A model generated the notes under the pieces. The model did not search any database, was not told where the DNA came from, and saw nothing but the letters and a program-made list of their open reading frames with translations. Of a stretch of DNA of 64,000 nt, positions 35,733-44,412 are shown piece by piece. This DNA is from Cytobacillus firmus DS1. GTDB taxonomy: Bacteria > Bacillota > Bacilli > Bacillales > Cytobacillaceae. The stretch spans positions 310,001 through 374,000 of the forward strand of contig NZ_APVL01000002.1 of assembly GCF_000565285.1 (NCBI RefSeq). The letters run 5' to 3'. The position numbers were made by a program, and so were the translations under genes. Within the stretch, counting starts at the first letter, position 1, and each line of letters begins with the position of its first letter.

Positions 35733-36479
35733 TTGCTAAGCTTATTGTTTATGGCTAAGAAGCGGAAAAGATCGCTCGAAAAAACGGTAGAGTTAATACA
35801 GCAGGGAGATACAGCATTAAATAATGAGCTAATAGAGTCATATAAGCCGTTTATTGCTAAAACAGTATCATCAGTATGCAAGAGATATATTCATGAATCT
35901 GATGATGAATTTAGCATTGGCCTCATAGCCTTTAATGAAGCAATTCAAAAGTACAGTCCTGATAAGGGAAGTTCATTGATCAGTTTTTCTGAAGTGCTGA
36001 TAAAAAGGCGGGTTATTGATTATATCCGCAAGCAATCCAAATTTCAGAATCTCAGTTTTAATGGAGTCTCTAAACTGGAAGATGATGATACTGCCGGCTC
36101 GGCAATAGAAGACGAATTGTCCATTGAAGACTACAGGAAAAAAACGGATGAAGAGCTGAGGAAAGAAGAAATTATCCAGTTTACGCTAATCCTTCAGGAA
36201 TTCGGACTTACCTTCAGTGATTTGATCGAACAATCCCCAAAACATGCGGATGCACGAAAAAATGCGATGACTATAGCCAAAATTCTGGTTGAAAATGAAG
36301 AACTCAAAAGTATTCTTTTTGACAAGAAAAAGCTGCCGATAAAGCAGCTGGAGGATTATGTATCTTTAAGCAGAAAAACAATAGAGAGAAATAGAAAATA
36401 TATAATTGCCATATCACTCATATTAACTGGCGATTATGTCTTTTTAAAGGATTATATCAAAGGGGTGTTGGAAACGTGA
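35733..36479 (+). CDS. sigI: RNA polymerase sigma factor SigI
   Basis: A 248-residue sigma-I protein, close to B. subtilis SigI along its length. Hallmarks are NELIESYKPFIAKTVSSVCKRYI and DDEFSIGLIAFNEAI in region 2, and SPKHADARKNAMTIA and SLSRKTIERNRKYI near the C-terminus. In Bacillus it answers heat and envelope stress. Start TTG 35733 follows GAGGTGG at five bases and aligns with the B. subtilis N-terminus. It overlaps rsgI by four bases (GTGA). Confidence 0.93.
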   Translation: MLSLLFMAKKRKRSLEKTVELIQQGDTALNNELIESYKPFIAKTVSSVCKRYIHESDDEFSIGLIAFNEAIQKYSPDKGSSLISFSEVLIKRRVIDYIRKQSKFQNLSFNGVSKLEDDDTAGSAIEDELSIEDYRKKTDEELRKEEIIQFTLILQEFGLTFSDLIEQSPKHADARKNAMTIAKILVENEELKSILFDKKKLPIKQLEDYVSLSRKTIERNRKYIIAISLILTGDYVFLKDYIKGVLET

Positions 36480-37621
36480 AAACAGGTATAATCATGGAGA
36501 TAAACGAACGTTTTTTAACACTATTAACCCCGGAAGGAGAATTTCTGCGTGCCCGAAAACAAGATCGGGCATATGCAATAGGCCAGGAAATTGCATTCTT
36601 CCCAATAGAACTGAAAAACGGAAAGTTGCCGCGTCCACTATCTATTTTTAGTTTGTCCAGAGGAAAAGGATTAATGGCAGCAGCATTCGCGATGATGCTC
36701 GCAATCGTGTCTTTTCTGCCGTTCCTTCAAAATGACGAAGTGTACGCTTATATGTCAATAGATGTTAATCCGAGTATTGAATTAGGAGTCAATCAGGAAT
36801 ATCAGGTAGTAGAACTCATTCCTTATAATGAAGAAGGAAAACTTATTATCCAGAACATCAAAAACTGGAAAAAGAACAGTATTCATGAAGTGGCTGACAA
36901 AATTCTCCTTCAGATAAAAAAGCAGGGCTATTTTAAGGAAAATAAAGAGGTAGTCATTGCTGCCGTTTATACAGAACAGAATAAAGAAGCGGATGAGCGC
37001 ATTCAGAAAGAGTTAGCAGATATAAAACAAGCTGCACAGAAAGAGCTGCTTGAAGTAACTTTACTCGAAGCAAGTGAAGAGGAAAGAGAAGCTGCTATTG
37101 AAAAAGGGCTTTCACCTGGATTATATAAAGAAAATAAATTAAAAGCTGACACTGACAAAAAAGAAAAACCTGAACCTGTAAATCCGGTTAAACAGACAGA
37201 TAAAGAAATCCATCCTCCGCAAAAGCCGGCAGATAATACGCAAAGCCAATTAAAAAAGCAGGAGAAAGCAGAAGATAATAAAGAAAAACCTGCTGTTCCA
37301 GGGCAAATAAGGAAATCTGAGAACCAGCAAAATAACATCGGTAATAACAAAGGAAATAATCCTGGAAAAAGGCACGATAATAAAGAAAAGAAAGATCAAG
37401 GAAATAACATAAAAGCCCAAAAACATCAAAATCATCCAAGCGAAAAAAAAAATAATAAAGCTAATGAAAAAAGAAATAACCCTGAGAGAAATCCCAAAGA
37501 AAAAGATAATGGGAAAAACAGTGGCGGGAATGGTCATGAGAAAAATCAGAAAAATAGTGACATTCCCAATAAAGGCAGAGGAAACAATCAAGGGAAGCAT
37601 AATGATAAAGGAAATCGATAA
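36476..37621 (+). CDS. rsgI: Anti-sigma-I factor RsgI
   Basis: A 381-residue single-pass membrane protein. The N-terminal RsgI domain (about residues 1-55: GIIMEINERFLTLLTPEGEF) binds SigI in the cytoplasm. One helix lies at about 65-85. An outer domain follows (YMSIDVNPSIELGVN..., about 92-215), then a disordered Lys/Asn/Gly-rich tail of about 150 residues. GTG 36476 overlaps the sigI stop. In Firmicutes, RsgI outer domains pass envelope or polysaccharide signals to SigI. No carbohydrate-binding module is recognisable here. Confidence 0.92.
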   Translation: MKTGIIMEINERFLTLLTPEGEFLRARKQDRAYAIGQEIAFFPIELKNGKLPRPLSIFSLSRGKGLMAAAFAMMLAIVSFLPFLQNDEVYAYMSIDVNPSIELGVNQEYQVVELIPYNEEGKLIIQNIKNWKKNSIHEVADKILLQIKKQGYFKENKEVVIAAVYTEQNKEADERIQKELADIKQAAQKELLEVTLLEASEEEREAAIEKGLSPGLYKENKLKADTDKKEKPEPVNPVKQTDKEIHPPQKPADNTQSQLKKQEKAEDNKEKPAVPGQIRKSENQQNNIGNNKGNNPGKRHDNKEKKDQGNNIKAQKHQNHPSEKKNNKANEKRNNPERNPKEKDNGKNSGGNGHEKNQKNSDIPNKGRGNNQGKHNDKGNR

Positions 37622-37625
37622 AAGC

Positions 37626-37653
37626 AAAGTCCGGAGCATGCTCCGGACTTTTT
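37626..37653. terminator. Terminator after rsgI
   Basis: AAAGTCCGGAGC and GCTCCGGACTTT form a perfect palindrome around AT, followed by TT. Confidence 0.85.
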
Positions 37654-37670
37654 CCATTTATATTAAGTTA

Positions 37671-37871
37671 TTATTGATTGTTCTGGCCGGACATTTGGGC
37701 CTGGGCTTGCTGGACAAGCCGCTTAGTAATTTCTCCGCCTACAGATCCGTTAGCCCGGGATACAGTATCAGAGCCTAATTGAACACCAAATTCCTGGGCA
37801 ATTTCATATTTAACCTGGTCCATGTATTGTTCAATACCAGGAACTAAAAGCTTATTGCTGCTTCTTGCCAT
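37671..37871 (-). CDS. Alpha/beta-type small acid-soluble spore protein
   Basis: A 66-residue DNA-binding spore protein. It has the family motifs [11 protein letters not shown], with the GPR cleavage site before GV, and [19 protein letters not shown]. It coats and protects DNA in the dormant spore and is degraded on germination. ATG 37871 is nine bases after AAGGAG. Expression is expected in the forespore under SigG (family knowledge). Confidence 0.95.
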   Translation of the reverse strand: MARSSNKLLVPGIEQYMDQVKYEIAQEFGVQLGSDTVSRANGSVGGEITKRLVQQAQAQMSGQNNQ

Positions 37872-37982
37872 TGTATTCAACTCCTTTTTATTGGTCTTAC
37901 AGAGTTACCATGCCTCTGTATTTGTAGTATGAATTAAAAAGAAGTTTTCATAAGTGGTAATATTTCGGCATAAGCAGCATGG

Positions 37983-39308
37983 TTATTTTGCACAGGCAGC
38001 CTCTAAGAGGATGTCTGCGATGTGAATTGCTTTAATTTTATGCTGCAAACCTTCCCGTTCGATCCCCAGCTTCATCTGCAGAAGGCAGCCTGGATTAGAG
38101 GTCACGATCACTGCAGCATTTGCTGACTTGGCCTGAATCATTTTATGATCAAGTATTTGCATAGACATTTCAGATTCAACAATATTATAAATACCGGCAG
38201 AACCGCAGCATCTGTCCGCATCTTTCATTTCCCTGAATTCAATGCCCCTGATTGAATTCAGAAGGGTACGAGGTGCTATGGAGGTTTTCATGACATTGCG
38301 CAAATGGCAGGAATCCTGATAGGTTACGACCTGGCCCGGAAGCTCAAGGTGAACTTTTTTATGAAATTCAAGTTCAAATAGAATTTGGCTGATATCTTTG
38401 AGTTTTTCCGAAAACTTTACAGCTCTTTCATGCCATTCCCGGTCATCTTTAAGCAGGTGGTCATAGTCAATAAGGAATGCACCGCATCCTCCTGCATTTG
38501 TGATGATATAGTCTGCGCTCAGTTTTTCAAAAGCTTCTATGTTCCGCTTTGCCAGATCTTTAGCTGTCTGCTTTTCACCGCTATGACCGTGAAGAGCACC
38601 ACAGCAAGCCTGATTTTGAGGTATATGAATTTCACATCCGGCAAGCTGGAGAAGCTTTATTGTTGCATTATTGGTTTCAAGGAACATCGTGTCCATTAAA
38701 CACCCGGTAAAAAAAGCGGCTTTCTTTACTGGCTTTTCTGCTGGGAAATAGGATGGTCTATTTTTCATTTCTTTTAATTTTGGTACTTGAGGAAGTACCT
38801 TTTCCATTGCACTGAAATTTTTTGGAAGCCAATTCAGCATCCCTGTTTTTCTGGCGGCCGATTGCAGGCCTGAACGCTGATAAAAGCCCAATAGCCCTGC
38901 AGCTGCCCTCATTCTGTTCTGATGGGGGAAAAGCCCGTTAAAGACCAAATTGCGAACCGCTCTGACCGGAAGTGAGTGTTTCTTATTCTGGTTAATAATA
39001 TCCCTCGCTTCTTCCAGCAAGTGTCCATATTTTACCCCAGAAGGACATACAGGTTCGCATGCCCGGCAGCCCAGGCAAAGATCAAGAGATCTCTCAACAT
39101 CTTCATCCGGTTCAATCAATCCGTCAGCAACAGCTTTCATTAATGCAATCCGTCCCCTTGGAGAGTGCGCTTCTTTAAAGCCTGACTCGACATAAGTTGG
39201 GCATGAAGGGAGACAAAAGCCACAGCGCATGCAATTCAGGAGCTCGTCTTCATCCATTCGCTTCTCAAATTCTTCCTGAATGACACTCTGTTCTTTTAAT
39301 GTTGTCAT
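37983..39308 (-). CDS. glcF: Glycolate oxidase iron-sulfur subunit
   Basis: A 441-residue protein with two 4Fe-4S motifs, CMRCGFCLPSCP (about residues 25-36) and CLGCRACEPVCP (about 77-88), and two CCG domains (ACCGALHGH and CCGSAGIYN). It transfers electrons from the FAD subunit encoded just upstream. ATG 39308 overlaps the glcD stop by four bases. The pair matches B. subtilis YsfD/YsfC. Confidence 0.92.
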   Translation of the reverse strand: MTTLKEQSVIQEEFEKRMDEDELLNCMRCGFCLPSCPTYVESGFKEAHSPRGRIALMKAVADGLIEPDEDVERSLDLCLGCRACEPVCPSGVKYGHLLEEARDIINQNKKHSLPVRAVRNLVFNGLFPHQNRMRAAAGLLGFYQRSGLQSAARKTGMLNWLPKNFSAMEKVLPQVPKLKEMKNRPSYFPAEKPVKKAAFFTGCLMDTMFLETNNATIKLLQLAGCEIHIPQNQACCGALHGHSGEKQTAKDLAKRNIEAFEKLSADYIITNAGGCGAFLIDYDHLLKDDREWHERAVKFSEKLKDISQILFELEFHKKVHLELPGQVVTYQDSCHLRNVMKTSIAPRTLLNSIRGIEFREMKDADRCCGSAGIYNIVESEMSMQILDHKMIQAKSANAAVIVTSNPGCLLQMKLGIEREGLQHKIKAIHIADILLEAACAK

Positions 39309-40717
39309 TGTGTAACCACCACACGTTTTCTATTGTCCTTGGCAAAAATTTTGCCGGGATTAAGAATATTATTGGGGTCTAAGCCAGTCTTTACAGCCTT
39401 CATGGCATCAATTCCTGCCTGGCCGAGTTTCAGCTCCAGATAAGGAGCTTTCATGACTCCTACTCCATGTTCTCCTGTTATAGTTCCTCCGAGCTCTATC
39501 GCCTTGATAAAAATCTCTTCAAAAGCTTTTTCAACCCGTTCCATTTCATTTTTATCCCGGGCATCTGCAGGGCATGTCGGATGAAGGTTTCCATCACCGG
39601 CATGGCCAAAGGTACAGATGGAGAGCCCGTATTTTTGGGAAATTTCATTTATGGCATTTACCATATTGGCAATTTCAGATCTTGGCACTGTAGCATCTTC
39701 AAGAATGGTTGTCGGCTTTAAGCGTGCAAGAGCCGATAAGGCGGCACGTCTTGCTGTCCTTAGGGCTTCGGCTTCTTGTTCAGATTTTGCAAGCTGTACC
39801 GATACAGCTCCTTGCTTTTGACAGATTTCAGCCATTTTTTGCATATCCTTTTCCACAACGTCAACCGGCCCATCCTGTTCGATAAGAAGTACAGCTTTAA
39901 CATCAGTCGGCAAACCGATTTGTGCGAAATCTTCTACTGCTTTTAGTGTTGGCTGATCTAAAAATTCAAGCGTGGCCGGAATGATTTTTTCAGCGATGAT
40001 CTTTGAGACGGATTTCGCAGCTTGTTCCAGATCCTGAAAGAGAGCAAGCATTGTCTGTTTTGCTTCTGGAAGCGGGATTAACTTTAATGTGGCTTCCGTA
40101 ATAATTCCTAAAGTTCCTTCAGATCCAACCAGCAGCCTGGTAAAATCATATCCAGCCACATCCTTAGCAAGCTTGCCTCCCGTTCTGATAATGTCTCCGT
40201 TCGCAAGTACAGCTTCCAGCCCCATCACATAGTCCCTTGTAACACCATATTTTAATCCGCGCAATCCGCCAGAATTTTCATTGATGTTTCCGCCGATTGT
40301 GCTTATCTTCATTGAACTGGGATCAGGGGGATAAAATAGCCCTCTTGCTTCAACCTGATTAATCATATCAAGCGTGATAACACCCGGCTGTACTGTAGCT
40401 GTCAGGTTTTCTTCATCGATTTCAATAATTTTATTCATATGCTTAAACAGGAGAACAATTCCGCCTTCTGTAGGACAGGTGCCTGCACATAAATTGGTGC
40501 CTGATCCTCTTGGTACGATTGGAATTCCTCTGCTGCTGCAAATTTTGAGGATTTGGGAAATTTCCTGAGCGTTTCGCGGACTGATCACCGCATCGGGCAT
40601 GGATTGGAAATTAGGAGTTGCATCATAAGAATAAACGAGGCACCCGGCTTTTGAGTCATCATAATTTTCTGCGCCAACAATCGCGACAAATTTTTCTTTT
40701 ATTTGAACGTCAACCAA
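39305..40717 (-). CDS. glcD: Glycolate oxidase FAD subunit
   Basis: A 470-residue FAD-linked oxidase of the VAO family. The FAD-binding loop PRGSGTNLCAG (about residues 73-83), the GGNINENSGGLRGLKYG segment and the C-terminal HAGDGNLHP histidine motif are typical of GlcD. It oxidises glycolate or a related 2-hydroxyacid. TTG 40717 lies after AAGGAGAGG. It forms an operon with glcF and is likely regulated by the CdaR-like protein encoded upstream. Confidence 0.92.
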   Translation of the reverse strand: MVDVQIKEKFVAIVGAENYDDSKAGCLVYSYDATPNFQSMPDAVISPRNAQEISQILKICSSRGIPIVPRGSGTNLCAGTCPTEGGIVLLFKHMNKIIEIDEENLTATVQPGVITLDMINQVEARGLFYPPDPSSMKISTIGGNINENSGGLRGLKYGVTRDYVMGLEAVLANGDIIRTGGKLAKDVAGYDFTRLLVGSEGTLGIITEATLKLIPLPEAKQTMLALFQDLEQAAKSVSKIIAEKIIPATLEFLDQPTLKAVEDFAQIGLPTDVKAVLLIEQDGPVDVVEKDMQKMAEICQKQGAVSVQLAKSEQEAEALRTARRAALSALARLKPTTILEDATVPRSEIANMVNAINEISQKYGLSICTFGHAGDGNLHPTCPADARDKNEMERVEKAFEEIFIKAIELGGTITGEHGVGVMKAPYLELKLGQAGIDAMKAVKTGLDPNNILNPGKIFAKDNRKRVVVTQ

Positions 40718-40767
40718 ATAAATCCTCTCCTTTACTAGCAGGCTGGCAATATCTATTCTTTAAGTAT

Positions 40768-40790
40768 AAAAAAAGCAGGGAGCACCCTGC
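40768..40790 (-). terminator. Terminator after cdaR-like gene
   Basis: On the minus strand GCAGGG and CCCTGC enclose TGCT and are followed by seven Ts. Confidence 0.8.
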
Positions 40791-40822
40791 TATAGATAAA
40801 TATACAAATATTAAGATGTGTT

Positions 40823-41941
40823 TTAATTATTTTTTGTGCCTTCCTCCAAAAGCTTTACAGCTATGAATAATTTCATTAAATCATTCAAATTTGAAGGATA
40901 CAGTCCTGAAAGCTCTGATATTTTCTTTAGCCTGTAATGAAGGGTGTTTATATGTATATGCAGGGCCTCAGCAGTATTTTTCAAAGAGTGATTTTGCCTG
41001 AATAGTTCCTTAAGAGTAACCATAAGATCCTCTTCAAACATAAAAGTTCCGATGGTTCTTTCTATAAAGTCCTTCTTAGTTTCCGGAGAAAGGTCATCAA
41101 ATATCATTTCAATGGTCAAATCCTGATCAAATATGATGGTGCCCCGGTCTTTTGCGATTTTCAAAGCTCGTTCTGCCTGCATAAATGATTCGGACAAACT
41201 GAAGGGAGGCAATGGTTTTCCGGTGCCGATACTTACTTTGGCAGCGAGCAGGTTTTCCAGAAAACGATGGAATCGTGTGATCTTTTCCCTTATGCTGCGA
41301 TCTTTTTCTGCTGAAGAAACCCCGGCTAAAAGGACAATTCGATCATTGCCCCAGCGAATCAGAATATCATTGGAACCTGCTTCTTTCCAGGATAAAATTC
41401 TGTTCCAAAGATCACGATGAAGCAATTGGCTATGTTGCCTGAATTCTGCGATAGTTGCCTGTCTATCCACTGAAAGATTTATTTTCAGCAGGTGAGCACG
41501 TTCTTTGAATGCTGGATCCCACTCTTTAGTCTGCAGCCAGTCAAACATAAAGCCTTCCATTGCACGGGCCTGCCAATCGAGCTGCTCTGCAAAGTAACTT
41601 TCGCTGATAAACAACTCTGTCAGTTTGCGGATGATTTCTGCGAATGGGGAAATTTCATCTGGATTTCCGGTAATGCCAATAACACCAACTGTCTCCCCTT
41701 TAAAAAAGATAGGCAGGTTAATGCCCGCTTTTACACCCTGAAGGCGTGATTGATCTTTCCTGGTAATAATCAGCTTTTCTTTATGTTTTATAGTAAGCAA
41801 TGCTCCTTCATGAAAATTGCCTATTCTGCCGGCGTCTGTGCTTGCAATGATTACTCCGCAGGTATTGGCAACTATGATATCTTCCTGTAGAAACTGACGC
41901 ACTTCAGCTATGATTTTTTCAGCCAGATCAGGCAGCAGCAT
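40823..41941 (-). CDS. CdaR/YsfB-like regulator of glycolate genes
   Basis: A 372-residue regulator. The N-terminal sugar-diacid recognition domain (about residues 3-135) shows GRIGNFHEGA and AGINLPIFFKGETVGVIGITG. The C-terminal PucR-type helix-turn-helix has LFRQNHSLKNTAEALHIHINTLHYRLKKI. Start ATG 41941 follows AAAGGGAG; about 90 residues of open frame upstream are non-coding in character. It matches YsfB, encoded beside ysfCD in B. subtilis, so it probably senses a 2-hydroxyacid and activates glcDF. A terminator separates it from glcD. Confidence 0.85.
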   Translation of the reverse strand: MLLPDLAEKIIAEVRQFLQEDIIVANTCGVIIASTDAGRIGNFHEGALLTIKHKEKLIITRKDQSRLQGVKAGINLPIFFKGETVGVIGITGNPDEISPFAEIIRKLTELFISESYFAEQLDWQARAMEGFMFDWLQTKEWDPAFKERAHLLKINLSVDRQATIAEFRQHSQLLHRDLWNRILSWKEAGSNDILIRWGNDRIVLLAGVSSAEKDRSIREKITRFHRFLENLLAAKVSIGTGKPLPPFSLSESFMQAERALKIAKDRGTIIFDQDLTIEMIFDDLSPETKKDFIERTIGTFMFEEDLMVTLKELFRQNHSLKNTAEALHIHINTLHYRLKKISELSGLYPSNLNDLMKLFIAVKLLEEGTKNN

Positions 41942-42078
41942 ATCAAATCTCCCTTTGGTTTTTGATTTTATTATATATAAATAAAAAACTTCCTGCGAAT
42001 TTTCTAATATCCCTTTTAAAAACCGGGTATATTCATTATGATAAGGGTTAGAAAAATTTTGAAGGGGACAGGTATGAT

Positions 42079-43443
42079 ATGTGGAAGGACGTAAGAAGCT
42101 GGCTTGATAAACTAACACCTGCCCAAGTAATATCCGGATATTATTTATTGGCAGTATCTGTATCGGTACTTTTATTAAGAATACCGGCTGTACATAAGCC
42201 GGGAGTGGAGGTTGCATTTATTGATACGGTTTTCACTGCTGTAAGTGCAGTCAGTGTTACCGGTCTGACAGTGGTGGATATATCAGAGACATACAGTGTT
42301 TTTGGTTATTTTGTCATCATGTTCATCCTTCAGTTTGGCGGAATAGGGATCATGGCGCTGGGCACCTTCTTTTGGCTCCTGCTGGGCCGCAGGATTGGAT
42401 TAAGAGGGCGCCGCCTCATAATGGTCGATCATAATCAATATGCCTTGTCAGGACTAGTCAATTTAGTCAAAGAAATCATTAAAATAATATTGGTGATTGA
42501 AACGCTGGGTGCCCTCATATTGGGTTTTCATTTTCTTAAATATTATCCGGCATGGGATGATGCATTCCTGCACGCGCTGTTCGCATCTGTCAGTGCAACA
42601 ACTAACGGTGGCATGGATATAACGGGAGCCTCTCTTAAACCTTATGCCGGCGATTATTTCGTGCAGCTGATCAATATTATTCTGATTACGTTAGGAGCTA
42701 TAGGTTTTCCTGTCCTTATCGAATTAAAGCAATTTTTATTTCGGAATAAATGGGAGCAGGAGCCATCTTTTCGATTCTCCTTATTTTCAAAATTGACGAC
42801 TGTTACGTATGCAGCTCTTCTTGTGTTTGGAACGGTTATTCTGCTCATCATGGAATTTAATCAATATTTCAAAGGCATGAACTGGCATGAGAGCTTCTTT
42901 TATGCATTCTTCCAATCCGCTACCACCCGGAGCGGCGGTCTTTCAACTATGGATGTTAACGAGTTTACAATGCCTACACTCGTCATAATGAGCATTTTAA
43001 TGTTCATCGGGGCGTCACCCAGTTCTGTCGGCGGGGGCATCAGGACGACTACCTTTGCTGTAAATATCCTTTTTATCTATCACTTTGCAAAAGGAAACAG
43101 GGATATAAAAATATTTAAAAGAGAAATTCATGAAGATGATATTCTAAAGTCTCTTGCCATCACACTGCTTGCTATTGGAATGTGTTTTTTCTCTGTAGTC
43201 ATTCTAAGCATTACAGAAAAGCAGATGGAGCTTATTGAAATTATTTTCGAGGTCTGTTCAGCTTTTGGAACTACGGGCCTTTCGTTAGGAATCACACCTG
43301 ATTTATCAATGATTGGGAAATGTATCATAATGGCCTTAATGTTTATTGGAAGAATTGGATTAACCTCTTTCTTATTTATTATAGGCGGAAAAGAAAAACA
43401 GCCAAATTACCATTATCCAAAAGAGCGAGTTATCATTGGCTAA
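42079..43443 (+). CDS. TrkH/KtrB-type potassium channel subunit
   Basis: A 454-residue potassium-translocating protein with four pore loops, visible as TAVSAVSVTGLTVVD, SVSATTNGGMDIT, SATTRSGGLSTMD and SAFGTTGLSLGI, each carrying the selectivity-filter glycine. It resembles B. subtilis KtrB/KtrD (about 449 aa) and needs a cytosolic KtrA/KtrC gating ring encoded elsewhere. ATG 42079 lies 11 bases after GAAGGGG. It is divergent from the cdaR-like gene. Confidence 0.9.
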   Translation: MWKDVRSWLDKLTPAQVISGYYLLAVSVSVLLLRIPAVHKPGVEVAFIDTVFTAVSAVSVTGLTVVDISETYSVFGYFVIMFILQFGGIGIMALGTFFWLLLGRRIGLRGRRLIMVDHNQYALSGLVNLVKEIIKIILVIETLGALILGFHFLKYYPAWDDAFLHALFASVSATTNGGMDITGASLKPYAGDYFVQLINIILITLGAIGFPVLIELKQFLFRNKWEQEPSFRFSLFSKLTTVTYAALLVFGTVILLIMEFNQYFKGMNWHESFFYAFFQSATTRSGGLSTMDVNEFTMPTLVIMSILMFIGASPSSVGGGIRTTTFAVNILFIYHFAKGNRDIKIFKREIHEDDILKSLAITLLAIGMCFFSVVILSITEKQMELIEIIFEVCSAFGTTGLSLGITPDLSMIGKCIIMALMFIGRIGLTSFLFIIGGKEKQPNYHYPKERVIIG

Positions 43444-43484
43444 AAAAGCAGCCCGGAATATTTTTTTCCGGCCTGCTTTTTTTT
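43443..43484 (+). terminator. Terminator after ktr gene
   Basis: AAAAAGCAG...CCGGAA pairs with TTCCGG...CTGCTTTTT around a T-rich loop, followed by a T run. Confidence 0.8.
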
Positions 43485-43546
43485 AGAATTTCCTGCAGTT
43501 AGATGAGTACGCTCCGATCTTTTGAAGCCAAAGGCGATTCCTATTT

Positions 43547-43897
43547 TCAATCTGTTCCGCGGCTGACATCCTTAGTCGGATGCATGAAAGGGTAGGCTTG
43601 GGGCGGCTTTTTGCTTTCAAGGAGTTCTTTGTTTTCCGTTGTATTCCAGCCTATATCATTTGTAGGATGAATCCATTCGTCTCCAGCCATAACTGCGGGA
43701 TCTGTTTCATCACTCCAGTTTTCCAGCGGTGAACTCTTTGAAGAATAATGACTATCCCCAATGGTTACGCCAAAAGAATTCTTGAAAGGCGGCTGAAGCT
43801 TCATGCCTGTGTCCTTAAAGCTCGGAGCTTCAATTTGATGTGGAAGTGTCTCGTCAATGCCAATGCTTTTCTTATCTTTATTCTTATTATTAGTCAC
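43547..43897 (-). CDS. DUF3905-like protein
   Basis: A 116-residue soluble, acidic protein. The central ENWSDETDPAVMAGDEWIHP and the repeated HPTND/HPTKD motifs resemble DUF3905, a family seen mainly in spore-forming Bacillaceae. GTG 43897 is nine bases after AAAGGA; ATG 43906, just upstream and in frame, touches the ribosome site. No function is known. Confidence 0.65.
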   Translation of the reverse strand: MTNNKNKDKKSIGIDETLPHQIEAPSFKDTGMKLQPPFKNSFGVTIGDSHYSSKSSPLENWSDETDPAVMAGDEWIHPTNDIGWNTTENKELLESKKPPQAYPFMHPTKDVSRGTD

Positions 43898-44065
43898 AGC
43901 GCTCATTCCTTTTTACTCTATTTTTTGCACTGCAGTAAAATTTATGATTGTAAAATAAGGAAGACTCAGTTAGGAATGAAACCGTGTTTTTTACTAAAAA
44001 TAAAGCTGTGTTAAACCTGAAAAATGGATTTAGCACTATGGAATATATTTCAGGAGGAGATTTGG

Positions 44066-44227
44066 ATGGCTAAACGAAAAGCTGAGTATAATGCCGTTGA
44101 AAAGTACAGCAAGACGCCTAAGAGGAACCTTCAGGAATCGGAGTTTTCAGCAGAATTTAGCCAGGGAGAGGATCCCATGAAAATGGCTAACCGCAACTCC
44201 AAGCATGGTAGAGAGGGAAGAGCCTAG
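44066..44227 (+). CDS. Small basic protein, possible spore protein
   Basis: A 53-residue protein from ATG 44066, seven bases after AGGAGGAG. It begins AKRKAEYNAVEKYSKTPKRN and continues FSAEFSQGEDPMKMANRNSK. The basic, hydrophilic composition and FSAEF...MANRNSK pattern recall minor small acid-soluble spore proteins such as SspO, but I cannot assign a family. It overlaps the next tiny gene by one base. Confidence 0.55.
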   Translation: MAKRKAEYNAVEKYSKTPKRNLQESEFSAEFSQGEDPMKMANRNSKHGREGRA

Positions 44228-44382
44228 TGGATCAAAATAAATCACGAAAACAAGGCCGGCAAAACGCCTCTGCCAATGTAGAATTCGGCATGGAGTTTGG
44301 TGATATAAATGCCGGAAAATTTTATGAGCTGCCCTTTATGAACCGTGATAAAGATAAAAAGAAAGATCGGGATAAATGCTAA
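44227..44382 (+). CDS. Small hydrophilic protein (51 aa)
   Basis: GTG 44227 shares its first base with the preceding stop codon (TAGTG), and GAGAGGGAAGAG serves as ribosome site. The product has SANVEFGMEFGDINAGKFYELPF followed by a Lys/Asp-rich tail. EFGMEF echoes EFSAEF in the gene upstream, suggesting a related small spore-protein type. A terminator follows two bases after the stop. Function unknown. Confidence 0.5.
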   Translation: MDQNKSRKQGRQNASANVEFGMEFGDINAGKFYELPFMNRDKDKKKDRDKC

Positions 44383-44383
44383 A

Positions 44384-44411
44384 AAACCGGCAGTTTTCTG
44401 CCGGTTTCTTC
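44384..44411. terminator. Terminator after small-protein pair
   Basis: AAACCGGCAG and CTGCCGGTTT form a perfect 10-bp stem with a TTTT loop, between converging genes. Confidence 0.85.
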
Positions 44412-44412
44412 G

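Noticed and set aside
41942-42217. 92-codon N-terminal extension of the CdaR-like regulator
   Set aside because: It covers the divergent promoter region of the ktr gene. The diacid-recognition domain begins right at the ATG chosen, with a good ribosome site.
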